Assembly: GCA_903928755.1 (NCBI GenBank)
Contig: CAIYSH010000143.1
Coordinates: 1-7,807 of the forward strand
Direction of reading: 5' to 3'
Source: an uncultured Alphaproteobacteria bacterium
GTDB taxonomy: Bacteria; Pseudomonadota; Alphaproteobacteria; Caulobacterales; Caulobacteraceae
Length of the DNA: 7,807 nucleotides
Below are positions 1 to 7,807 of the stretch, in pieces (the first letter of the stretch is position 1; each line of letters begins with the position of its first letter). A program made the translations under genes and the position numbers. A model generated the notes under the pieces. The model saw nothing but the letters and a program-made list of their open reading frames with translations, was not told the origin of the DNA and searched no databases.

Positions 1-62
1 TCCGCTGACGAAACTAGCTTGTCGCCGCCTCATTGGTGAGGCCGACTCTGGGGATGACAAGC

Positions 63-2263
<2,201 letters not shown>

Positions 2264-2279
<16 letters not shown>

Positions 2280-3157
2280 TCGGCGTCCAGATCTGCAGGA
2301 CCGTCGGCGATCACAATGCCGCGGTTCACCAGGTCGATCATGTGACCCAGCACGGACCGGGCTGCGGCCGGGTGCAGGCGGGGGTCGACCGCGGCGTACA
2401 GGACCGGCACCATGTCCTTGATGCGGGTCTGGCCGCCTTTCAGCGCCCCCAGAACCTGGGCCTCGCGATCCCGGCGATGGGCGATATAGGCGTCGATGAA
2501 CGGGGTGACTTCGGTGACGGGGGGGCCATGGGTCGGCCAGAGGGTGGTGAACTCCCGGGCCTTCACCGTCTCCAGACTGTTCATGTAGTCGGTCATGTCG
2601 CCGTCCGGTGGCGAGACCACCGTCGTTGACCAACCCATGATGTGGTCGCCAGAGAGCAGGGCGTTCTCTTCCTTGAGGGCGAAGCAGATGTGATTTGAGG
2701 TATGGCCTGGTGTGGCAATGGCTTCGACGGTCCAGCCCGGGCCCGACAGGATCTGACCTCCGCCGCACAGGCTGATATCCGGGGCGAACCCGAAATCGGC
2801 ACCGGCCTCGGTGATGACGCTGTCCCTGGCCCCGGGCACTTCAACCGCGCAGCCATAGATGGTTGCGCCGGTCTTTTCCTTCAGCGGCCCGGCCAGGGGC
2901 GAGTGGTCCGAGTGGTGGTGGGTGATCAGGATGTGGGTGATGGTTTCCCCCGCCGTGGCCGCCAGAATGGCATCCAGATGGGCGGGCAGGTCCGGACCAG
3001 GGTCGACCACGGCGACCTCGCCCCGGCCAATGATGTAGGTGCCTGTGCCCAGATAGGTAAAGGGGCCGGGATTGTTGGCCACTACCCGCCGGATCAGGGG
3101 TGAGACCTGATCGCAGACGCCATATTCGAATTTGATTTCACGGACATAAGGAATCAT
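2264..3157 (-). CDS. LACTB2-like MBL-fold metallo-hydrolase
   Basis: This 297-residue protein is a metallo-beta-lactamase-fold hydrolase of the LACTB2/glyoxalase-II-like type. All expected metal ligands are visible: THHHSDH (H80, H82, D84, H85), GHT (H152), SGDHIMG (D171) and PTHGP (H210). The stretch after D171, WSTTVVSPPDGDM, is characteristic of the LACTB2-like branch. Residues about 228-285 match the small winged-helix domain (BLACT_WH type) that usually follows. There is no signal peptide, so it is probably cytoplasmic. Known members include RNases, thioesterases and putative hydroxyacylglutathione hydrolases, so the substrate is not assigned. The ATG at 3157 has a good Shine-Dalgarno, AAAGGA, 7 bases upstream. 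Its last codons overlap the end of the convergent synthetase gene by 16 bases. It is divergent from the small gene at 3226. Confidence 0.95.
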
Positions 3158-3158
3158 C

Positions 3159-3182
3159 GGCGGGTCCTTTGGCGGCCTGGTT
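3159..3182 (-). repeat. Leader element copy 1, upstream of the MBL-fold gene
   Basis: Read on the - strand this is AACCAGGCCGCC followed by AAAGGACCCGCC, ending one base before the ATG of the MBL-fold hydrolase. It contains that gene's Shine-Dalgarno. A near copy lies at 3792-3814 before the next - strand gene. Confidence 0.45.
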
Positions 3183-3188
3183 CTTGCG

Positions 3189-3201
3189 CTGAGGGGCTCA
3201 G
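3189..3201. promoter_or_regulatory. Inverted repeat in divergent intergenic region
   Basis: CTGAG-GGG-CTCAG is a perfect 5-base inverted repeat with a 3-base spacer. It sits in the 68-base gap between the start of the MBL-fold hydrolase (3157, - strand) and the small open frame (3226, + strand). Position and symmetry suit a dimeric regulator's operator, but arms of this length arise by chance in GC-rich DNA. Confidence 0.25.
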
Positions 3202-3225
3202 TATTCGGGTTTCCAGGCGCATTTG

Positions 3226-3381
3226 ATGGTCAATCTGGCGATATTTGTTTCAAAACGGCTGCAGCGTATCGCCTTCGCCATTCTGTGTCTCATGGTGGTG
3301 CAGCTGGTTGCGGCCGCGACGGCGACCACGCCTGTTCCACCTGGAGCGATGCGCATCCCCATCCACCTTGCCCGCAACTAG
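3226..3381 (+). CDS. Small putative exported or membrane-anchored protein (51 aa)
   Basis: I do not recognise this gene. An uninterrupted frame from ATG 3226 to TAG 3379-3381 encodes 51 residues: a basic N-terminal region (SKRLQR, 9-14), a hydrophobic segment (about 15-30, IAFAILCLMVVQLVAA), then a short Ala/Thr/Pro region and the tail AMRIPIHLARN. The shape fits a signal peptide with cleavage after AAA/ATA, leaving a peptide of about 20 residues, or a single-pass membrane microprotein. A weak Shine-Dalgarno (AGG, 3215-3217) lies 8 bases upstream; TTG 3223 is an alternative start. It fills the gap between two - strand genes exactly, ending within 4 bases of the neighbour's stop, which argues for a real gene. 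It overlaps no confident coding sequence apart from that tail. Without homologues, it remains a prediction. Confidence 0.55.
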   Translation: MVNLAIFVSKRLQRIAFAILCLMVVQLVAAATATTPVPPGAMRIPIHLARN

Positions 3382-3385
3382 CGGG
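3371..3385. terminator. Small hairpin over shared stop codons (weak bidirectional terminator candidate)
   Basis: CCCGC-AACTA-GCGGG forms a perfect 5-base GC-rich stem with a 5-base loop. The loop and stem boundary contain CTAG, which supplies the stop codon of both the small + strand gene and the - strand DUF442 gene. No T-tract follows on either strand, so factor-independent termination is not well supported. Confidence 0.25.
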
Positions 3386-3788
3386 GCAGGACGCTGGAGA
3401 GGTCGTAGCCTGCGGCTTCGCCCAGGGCGACCAGTTCGTCCCGGGTCCGGTCCCCGGCCAGGGTCTGGCCCAGTGACCAGGTGACGATGGACCGTGTTCC
3501 TGACCGGCAGAAGGCCAGAACGCGGCCGCTGTGGCTTTCCAGCAGGTGTCGTTCTTCCTCGACCTGATCCAGGGTCGGTGATCCCCGGACCGGGATATGG
3601 GCATAGGCCAGGCCAGCCGCCATCGCTGCGGCTTCCATCAGGGCGCTTGAAGGCTGGCTGGGGTCCTCGCCATCAGGCCGGTTGTTGATCACCAGGCTGA
3701 AGCCCTCTGCTGCCGCAATCGCCATATCGCCCAGTGCCACCTGCGGGGCGACGGAAATCTGGTCAGTAACGCGGGTAAATTTCGACAT
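3378..3788 (-). CDS. DUF442 / TIGR01244-type sulfurtransferase-phosphatase-like protein
   Basis: This 136-residue protein belongs to the DUF442 family (beta-lactamase hydrolase-like/TIGR01244), a dual-specificity-phosphatase fold with a rhodanese-like active-site loop. Hallmarks are VINNRPDGEDPSQPSS (33-48), HIPV (64-67) and the nucleophile loop CRSGTRS (C94-S100). The loop reads C-x4-R, as in rhodanese-type sulfurtransferases, not the C-x5-R of classical phosphatases, so sulfur transfer is the likelier chemistry. It occupies a typical stand-alone single-domain length. Some relatives are fused to an MBL-fold persulfide dioxygenase; here the nearby MBL protein is of the LACTB2 type and separated by the small gene. 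The ATG at 3788 is preceded by GGA 9 bases upstream, within a leader resembling that of the MBL gene. It is divergent from the permease operon, and its stop overlaps the small gene's stop in CTAG. Confidence 0.92.
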   Translation of the reverse strand: MSKFTRVTDQISVAPQVALGDMAIAAAEGFSLVINNRPDGEDPSQPSSALMEAAAMAAGLAYAHIPVRGSPTLDQVEEERHLLESHSGRVLAFCRSGTRSIVTWSLGQTLAGDRTRDELVALGEAAGYDLSSVLPR

Positions 3789-3791
3789 TAT

Positions 3792-3814
3792 GGCGGGTCC
3801 GTTTGGGCTTGGTT
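3792..3814 (-). repeat. Leader element copy 2, upstream of the DUF442 gene
   Basis: Read on the - strand this is AACCAAGCCCAA followed by ACGGACCCGCC, ending three bases before the ATG of the DUF442 gene. It differs from the copy at 3159-3182 by one substitution and small indels; AACCA, GCC, CAAA and GGACCCGCC are shared in order. Confidence 0.45.
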
Positions 3815-3818
3815 GACA
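3813..3818 (+). promoter_or_regulatory. Candidate -35 element for the permease operon
   Basis: TTGACA, a perfect sigma-70-type -35 hexamer, lies in the 101-base divergent gap 72 bases before the permease start. The -10 is poor: GACATT at 3835-3840, 16 bases downstream, matches TATAAT at 3 of 6 positions. It is therefore only a candidate. Confidence 0.35.
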
Positions 3819-3837
3819 TCATCGGGGGGCAATGGAC

Positions 3838-3847
3838 ATTGCGCAAT
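3838..3847. promoter_or_regulatory. Perfect palindrome ATTGCGCAAT in divergent gap
   Basis: A perfect 10-base palindrome sits near the middle of the gap between the DUF442 gene (- strand, starts 3788) and the first permease gene (+ strand, starts 3890). It overlaps the expected -10 position for the TTGACA at 3813. That placement would suit a repressor operator acting on one or both directions. No regulator gene is present in the window to pair with it. Confidence 0.35.
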
Positions 3848-3889
3848 CTCTGACCGATCAAAAGGTCTCAAAGCGAGTCGTTTTTCCGG

Positions 3890-4813
3890 ATGTTGGGCTT
3901 CATAGGTCGTCGGCTGCTTGTGGCCATTCCGACCCTGTTTCTGGTGGTCACCGTCGCCTTCTTCATGATGCGGGCTGCCCCGGGCAGTCCGTTTGACCTT
4001 GATCGAAAGCTCTCGCCTGAAATCGAGCAGAACATCAAGGCAAGGTATGGGCTCGATAAGCCGATCATCGTCCAGTACGCCGACTATGTCACAGGCGTCC
4101 TGCACGGCGATTTCGGGCCTTCCCTGAAATACAAGGACAAGTCTGTCCTGCAGATCCTGCAGGAGAATTACCGGGTCAGCATGATCCTCGGCGGTTCGGC
4201 CATGACCCTTGCCGCCGTCATCGGCATGACCCTGGGGATCATGGCCGCCCTGCGCCAGAACGGCTGGGTGGATTACGGGGTCATGGGGGTGGCCATCCTG
4301 GGGGTCTGCATTCCGACCTTCGTTACGGCTCCCCTGCTGGTCCTGCTGTTCGGGTCAATCCTGCAGTGGCTGCCCAATGGTGGCTGGAATGGCGGTGCCC
4401 TCCAGAACCTGATCCTGCCGGTCGCCGTGCTGGCCATGCCGCAGATCGCCATCATTTCGCGCTTTACCCGGGCCGGGATGGTCGAGGTCCTGACCTCCAA
4501 CTATGTCCGGACGGCCCGGGCCAAGGGCCTGCCGGTCCACCGTATCGTCACCCATCACGCCCTGCGTGCCGCGGTCCTGCCCCTCGTCAACTATCTGGGC
4601 CCTGCCAGTGCCGGCCTGCTGACCGGGTCCCTGGTGGTGGAAAAGATCTTCAACCTGCCAGGCCTGGGGAAGTTTTTCGTGATCAGCGCCATGCAGCGCG
4701 ACTACACGGTGGTCATGGGCATGGTCATCTTCTATGCAGCCCTGGTTCTGTTCCTGAACCTGATGTCCGACCTTGCCCTGGCCGTTCTCGATCCGCGGGT
4801 GAGCCTGTCGTGA
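3890..4813 (+). CDS. Peptide/nickel-type ABC transporter permease (DppB/OppB family)
   Basis: This inner-membrane permease has 307 residues, matching the usual OppB/DppB length of about 306-340. The N-terminus MLGFIGRRLLVAIPTLFLVV is the family's typical first helix with preceding basic residues. Further predicted helices lie around 98-120, 131-155, 170-190, 236-255 and 276-298. The conserved APGSPFD follows helix 1, and the ATPase-contacting EAA-type loop is YVRTARAKGLP (205-215). The C-terminal EKIFNLPGLGKFF and DPRVS are also family-typical. It would pair with the next gene to form the channel for oligopeptides or a similar solute. No strong Shine-Dalgarno precedes ATG 3890 (AAAGG lies about 24 bases upstream), so translation initiation may be weak. 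The stop overlaps the next start. Whether the substrate is a peptide cannot be decided here. Confidence 0.95.
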   Translation: MLGFIGRRLLVAIPTLFLVVTVAFFMMRAAPGSPFDLDRKLSPEIEQNIKARYGLDKPIIVQYADYVTGVLHGDFGPSLKYKDKSVLQILQENYRVSMILGGSAMTLAAVIGMTLGIMAALRQNGWVDYGVMGVAILGVCIPTFVTAPLLVLLFGSILQWLPNGGWNGGALQNLILPVAVLAMPQIAIISRFTRAGMVEVLTSNYVRTARAKGLPVHRIVTHHALRAAVLPLVNYLGPASAGLLTGSLVVEKIFNLPGLGKFFVISAMQRDYTVVMGMVIFYAALVLFLNLMSDLALAVLDPRVSLS

Positions 4814-5700
4814 GCACGATCGAAATTCCTGCAGCAGGCATTCCCGCGGTCGTTCACGGGCGCAGCCTCTGGGATGTTGCCCTCCGGCGTTTGATGCGCA
4901 ACCGCGCGGCTTTGACCGGTATGGTCATACTGTGTCTTCTGGTCCTGGCCGCGACGTTCGGCCCGGCCCTGGTTCCCTTCACCTATGATGCCGTCAACAA
5001 GAATGACGTCTGGGCACCGCCCCTGACACAGGGGCACCTGCTCGGGGCTGACGCCCTGGGGCGGGACCTTCTGGCCCGGCTGCTCACCGGCCTGCAGGTC
5101 TCGCTGATGATCGGCATGGTGGCGACCATGGTGTCCCTGGTGATCGGCGTGGCCTGGGGGGCCATTGCCGGCTATCTCGGCGGCGTGGTCGATGAAGTGA
5201 TGATGCGCATTGTCGATGTCCTCTATGCCCTGCCGTTCATCTTCTTCGTCATCCTGCTGATGGTCACCTTCGGCTCGAACATCGTGCTGATCTTCGTGGC
5301 CATCGGGGCGGTGGAGTGGCTGACCATGAGCCGGATCGTGCGCGGCCAGACCCTGTCTCTGAAGCACAAGGAATTCATCGAGGCGGCACGGGCGGCCGGC
5401 CTGACCCAGGGGGCCATCATCATCCGGCACATTGTCCCCAACCTGCTGGGTCCGGTCATGGTCTATGTGACCCTGACCATTCCGGCGGTCATCCTGGCTG
5501 AAAGCTTCCTGTCCTTCCTCGGGCTTGGGGTCCAGCCGCCGGCCGCATCCCTGGGCACCCTGATCGCCGGTGGGGCGCAGGACATGGAGCTGGCCTGGTG
5601 GCTGCTGGTCTTTCCGGCCCTGACCATGGTGGTGACGCTGATGTCCTTCAACTTCATCGGCGACGGTTTGCGCGACGCCATTGACCCCAAGGACCGGTAG
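4810..5700 (+). CDS. Peptide/nickel-type ABC transporter permease (DppC/OppC family)
   Basis: This is the second membrane permease, 296 residues, close to E. coli DppC/OppC (about 300). The start is GTG 4810 in a GTGA overlap with the preceding gene's TGA, which suggests translational coupling; the frame stays open upstream to at least 4366, but that part is a shadow of the first permease. The N-terminal cytoplasmic segment ends in LRRLMRNRAALTGMVIL, the classic DppC entry into helix 1. HLLGADALGRDLLARLLTG (77-95) is the family signature, and the EAA loop is FIEAARAAGL (189-198). GESFLSFLGLG-like AESFLSFLGLG and the ending NFIGDGLRDAIDP are also diagnostic. No substrate-binding protein or ATPase gene follows; the next gene, 56 bases on, is unrelated. 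Confidence 0.95.
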   Translation: MSTIEIPAAGIPAVVHGRSLWDVALRRLMRNRAALTGMVILCLLVLAATFGPALVPFTYDAVNKNDVWAPPLTQGHLLGADALGRDLLARLLTGLQVSLMIGMVATMVSLVIGVAWGAIAGYLGGVVDEVMMRIVDVLYALPFIFFVILLMVTFGSNIVLIFVAIGAVEWLTMSRIVRGQTLSLKHKEFIEAARAAGLTQGAIIIRHIVPNLLGPVMVYVTLTIPAVILAESFLSFLGLGVQPPAASLGTLIAGGAQDMELAWWLLVFPALTMVVTLMSFNFIGDGLRDAIDPKDR

Positions 5701-5756
5701 CCTCTATCGCGAGGCGGAAATTCGCGCGGCAGTCCGCCGCCCAGAGGTTCGATCCC

Positions 5757-7616
5757 ATGGCTTCCGCCCCTCCCACGCCGGACGGCGCCTACAACGCCGC
5801 AGGCACAGCCTTTCAGGCCGGACGTCTGGACGAGGCCCATAGCATCCTGCTCCCTTGGGTTCAGGCTGGCGTTCCCGACGCCCGGCTTCACGGCCTGCTG
5901 GGCTTTGTCCTGCGGCGTTCCGGCGATGTCCCCGGCGCCGAAGCCGCCCTGGCCAGTGCGCGCAGGCTTGCCCCCCTGGAGCTGGTCTACATCCTGGCCC
6001 AGGGCGAGCTGATGACAGCAGTCGGCCGGATGGCCGAGGCGGAAACGGCCTATCGCGATGTTCTGGCCCTCGCACCGCCGCGTGCCACCGGTCAGCCCCT
6101 GGCCAAGCCCGTCCTGGACGCCCTGGAGGGTCTGGCCTCGGCCCTGCTGGCCCAGGGGCGACCCTCCGAAGTCCTCCCCTTCCTGCAGGCAGAGGTCGAC
6201 GCCGGCAGCCGGGACCTGCGCCTGTTGTTCCTGCAGGCCCAGATCCATCGTGCTCTGGGCCAGCCGGAAGCCGCCCTGGAAATCTTTGAGCAATGCGTTC
6301 GGGAACACCCGCAAAACCCATCCCTGCGACACAACCTTGCCGCCGGTTATGCGGATCTGCAGATGTGGCCGGAGGCTGAGCGGGCCTCGGCAGAGTCCTT
6401 CCGGCTGGGCGCCCGGGGTGAAGCCCCCTGGCTCGTGCGCGGCCGGGCCCTGACCGGCCTTGGACGCCTGTCCGAGGGCGAGGATATCTATCGTCAGGCG
6501 GTCGAGCAGGGGCTCGCCGGCGCAGAGATCCATCGGGATCTCTCCCAGCTGATCTGGATGCAGACCGGTGACCTCAAGGAATCCAGTGCACCCCAACGGG
6601 CGGTGCTGGCCAGGGATCCCCTGAATCTGGGCGCAACCACAGCCCTGGCCAAGCTGCATCAGGTCGCTGGAGACCTTGAAGGGGCCCAGGCCGTGGTCCG
6701 CAAGGCCCTGCAGGTCGGGGCAAGGGATGTGAGCCTGCACCTCCTGCTCAGCGACATTGATCTCTCCCTCGGGGATGCGGCATCCTCCCGGGCCGAGGCC
6801 GAGCGCGCCCGGGCGCTGGATCCTGAGCATCCGGGAACCTGGGCCCGTCTTTGCGATGCCGATCTGGCCCTGGGCCGACCTGACTCTGCGGCTGCGACGG
6901 TCGAGGAGATCCTCAGCTTTGATCCCCACAATGTCACGGCCACGGCGCGGCTGGCGACGGCCTACCGGCTGATGGGCGATCCCCGCTACAAGACCCTCTA
7001 TGATTACGAGACAAGTGTGCAGACCTATGAGATCGAGACCCCGGCGGGCTGGTCCAGCCTGCCGGCCTATCTTTCTGACCTGGCGTCCCTGCTGACCCGC
7101 CTGCACAGCTTCCGCAAGGAGCCCTTCGACCAGTCCCTGCGCAATGGCAGCCAGACCTCCCAGAACTTCATGCGGTCGTCAGATCCCGTTCTGCAGGCTT
7201 TCTTCAAAGCGATTGATGCGCCGATCCGGGCTCACATGCAGCGGATTTCCAAAGTGCCTGGCCGTCTTGGTCGCCGGCATCTGGGTGACTACCGGATCGC
7301 CGGATGCTGGTCGGTCTTCCTGCGCCCGGAGGGTTTTCACGCCGGCCACATCCATCATCAGGGCTGGCTGTCATCGGCCTTCTACGTGGAAGTGCCGACC
7401 CAGCCTTCGCCGAATCCCCGGGCCGGCTGGATCAAGTTCGGCGAACCCGGTCAGCCGACCCAGCCAAAACTCGAGGCCGAACACTACATCCAGCCAAGGC
7501 CCGGCCTTCTGGCCCTCTTCCCAAGCCATATGTGGCACGGAACCGTGCCTTTCACCTCGCCAGAGCGGCGGATCACCATTGCCTTTGATGTGGTTCCAAG
7601 GATGCCGGTTCGTTGA
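5757..7616 (+). CDS. TPR-repeat protein with C-terminal 2OG-Fe(II) oxygenase-like domain
   Basis: This 619-residue protein has two parts. Residues about 9-415 are tandem TPR-type helical hairpins (for example QAQIHRALGQPEAALEIFEQ, 160-179, and the repeat around 355-388), a protein-binding scaffold. Residues about 435-613 fit the putative 2OG-Fe(II) oxygenase family (PF13759 type): RNGSQTSQN (462-470), HAGHIHHQGWLSSAFYVEVP (528-547), GWIKFGEP, then LFPSHMWHGTVPF with distal H594, and RRITIAFDVV, where R605 is the likely 2-oxoglutarate-binding arginine. Probable iron ligands are H531 and/or H533 plus H594. Family members commonly have HIHPxGW; here the proline is histidine (H534). No signal peptide is seen, so it is probably cytoplasmic; the hydroxylated substrate is unknown. 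ATG 5757 has AGAGG 9 bases upstream. It may be co-transcribed with the permeases. In Caulobacterales and sphingomonads such proteins are often found near TonB-dependent receptor genes. Confidence 0.92.
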   Translation: MASAPPTPDGAYNAAGTAFQAGRLDEAHSILLPWVQAGVPDARLHGLLGFVLRRSGDVPGAEAALASARRLAPLELVYILAQGELMTAVGRMAEAETAYRDVLALAPPRATGQPLAKPVLDALEGLASALLAQGRPSEVLPFLQAEVDAGSRDLRLLFLQAQIHRALGQPEAALEIFEQCVREHPQNPSLRHNLAAGYADLQMWPEAERASAESFRLGARGEAPWLVRGRALTGLGRLSEGEDIYRQAVEQGLAGAEIHRDLSQLIWMQTGDLKESSAPQRAVLARDPLNLGATTALAKLHQVAGDLEGAQAVVRKALQVGARDVSLHLLLSDIDLSLGDAASSRAEAERARALDPEHPGTWARLCDADLALGRPDSAAATVEEILSFDPHNVTATARLATAYRLMGDPRYKTLYDYETSVQTYEIETPAGWSSLPAYLSDLASLLTRLHSFRKEPFDQSLRNGSQTSQNFMRSSDPVLQAFFKAIDAPIRAHMQRISKVPGRLGRRHLGDYRIAGCWSVFLRPEGFHAGHIHHQGWLSSAFYVEVPTQPSPNPRAGWIKFGEPGQPTQPKLEAEHYIQPRPGLLALFPSHMWHGTVPFTSPERRITIAFDVVPRMPVR

Positions 7617-7620
7617 TTCG

Positions 7621-7636
7621 GACCGGAATGCCGGTC
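7621..7636 (+). terminator. Terminator-like hairpin after the TPR-oxygenase gene
   Basis: GACCGG-AATG-CCGGTC forms a perfect 6-base GC-rich stem with a 4-base loop, starting 4 bases after the stop codon (7614-7616). It is followed by ATTTCCC, a poor T-tract, so it could be a weak intrinsic terminator or an mRNA 3'-end stabiliser. Confidence 0.45.
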
Positions 7637-7807
7637 ATTTCCCGTCCGGATTTCACCCCGGGGAAATTCGTGATTCGCCGGATTTCGAGCATTTGCGACC
7701 CAATCGTGCCTAATATGTGACTAAAAAGCGACACAAGGGAATCCATTCCGACCCTGCGTTGTTTTACGCGTTGACCCCGGCAGCCCCGGCCCCGTAACTC
7801 CGGCACA
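7637..7807. promoter_or_regulatory. Non-coding stretch at window end, probable leader of a downstream gene
   Basis: No credible coding sequence is seen here. A candidate promoter consists of TTGCGAC (7693-7699) and CCTAATAT (7709-7716). Their 9-base gap is just short of the 10-14 bases of the Caulobacter housekeeping consensus (TTGACGS, then GCTANAWC), to which the match is partial. An inverted repeat GGAAT-CC-ATTCC lies at 7738-7749. The sequence before the window end is C/G-rich with no clear start codon. This is most simply the 5' region of a + strand gene beginning beyond 7807. Confidence 0.35.

Noticed and set aside
33..62. Longer N-terminus of the acyl-CoA synthetase from TTG 33
   Set aside because: TTG is a rare start, and ATG 63 aligns with the known AlkK N-terminus and has a better-spaced Shine-Dalgarno.
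3245..3484. 79-codon + strand frame overlapping the small gene and the DUF442 gene
   Set aside because: Its translation is dominated by Arg/Pro/Gly/Ser, has no domain-like features, and runs opposite the conserved DUF442 active-site region.
4366..4809. Upstream extension of the second permease frame
   Set aside because: This stretch is a different-frame shadow of the first permease and encodes Pro/Arg/Gly-rich sequence. The GTG at 4810 gives the family's normal N-terminus and length.
5701..5756. Possible terminator between the second permease and the TPR-oxygenase
   Set aside because: Only 4-base stems (CCTC/GAGG at 5701-5714 and GCGG/CCGC near 5726-5737) with no T-tract. Too weak to call, so co-transcription remains possible.
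5463..7106. 547-codon open frame on the - strand, antisense to the TPR-oxygenase and end of the second permease
   Set aside because: It spans two genes with clear protein families on the + strand. Its translation is Gly/Gln/Arg-rich without recognisable domains, as expected for a mirror frame in GC-rich DNA.
7717..7797. 26-codon GTG-initiated frame that could be a leader peptide
   Set aside because: No ribosome-binding site precedes it, it overlaps the candidate promoter's start region, and no attenuator structure is evident.
7573..7806. 77-codon - strand frame at the window end
   Set aside because: It overlaps the end of the TPR-oxygenase, runs across the hairpin and candidate promoter, and shows no recognisable protein features.

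Overview
The window looks like chromosomal DNA from a GC-rich alphaproteobacterium. I lean towards Caulobacteraceae (Caulobacter or Phenylobacterium type), judging from codon bias, tight gene packing and the families present. That assignment is inference from style and has not been searched. No rRNA, tRNA, CRISPR array, insertion sequence, integrase or phage gene is visible. The region reads as ordinary, compact housekeeping and accessory chromosome with several unusual details.

Layout, left to right. (1) An AlkK-like fatty-acyl-CoA synthetase on the + strand (63-2279). It carries an unusual extra C-terminal part of about 200 residues: an Ala/Pro-rich linker followed by three predicted membrane helices. 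(2) A LACTB2-like metallo-beta-lactamase-fold hydrolase on the - strand (2264-3157), whose 3' end overlaps the synthetase by 16 bases. (3) A 51-codon open frame on the + strand (3226-3381), probably a small exported or membrane-anchored protein, transcribed away from the hydrolase. (4) A rhodanese/DSP-like DUF442 (TIGR01244-type) protein on the - strand (3378-3788). It shares a single CTAG with the small gene, and that CTAG supplies both stop codons. (5) After a 101-base divergent regulatory region, two + strand peptide/nickel-type ABC permease genes (3890-4813 and 4810-5700) overlap by 4 bases; no binding protein or ATPase lies beside them. (6) Fifty-six bases further on, a TPR-repeat protein ends in a 2OG-Fe(II) oxygenase-like domain (5757-7616). 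(7) A terminal non-coding stretch (7617-7807) holds a terminator-like hairpin and a candidate promoter, probably the leader of a gene beyond the window.

How the genes work together is mostly unclear. The two permeases must form one heterodimeric channel and need partners encoded elsewhere. The TPR-oxygenase may be co-transcribed with them, but nothing links their functions. The synthetase and the two - strand enzymes are convergent or separate transcription units. I do not see a convincing multi-gene novel system. The items most worth a second look are the membrane-tailed acyl-CoA synthetase, the unannotated small gene, and a nearly identical 23-24 base leader in front of both - strand genes.
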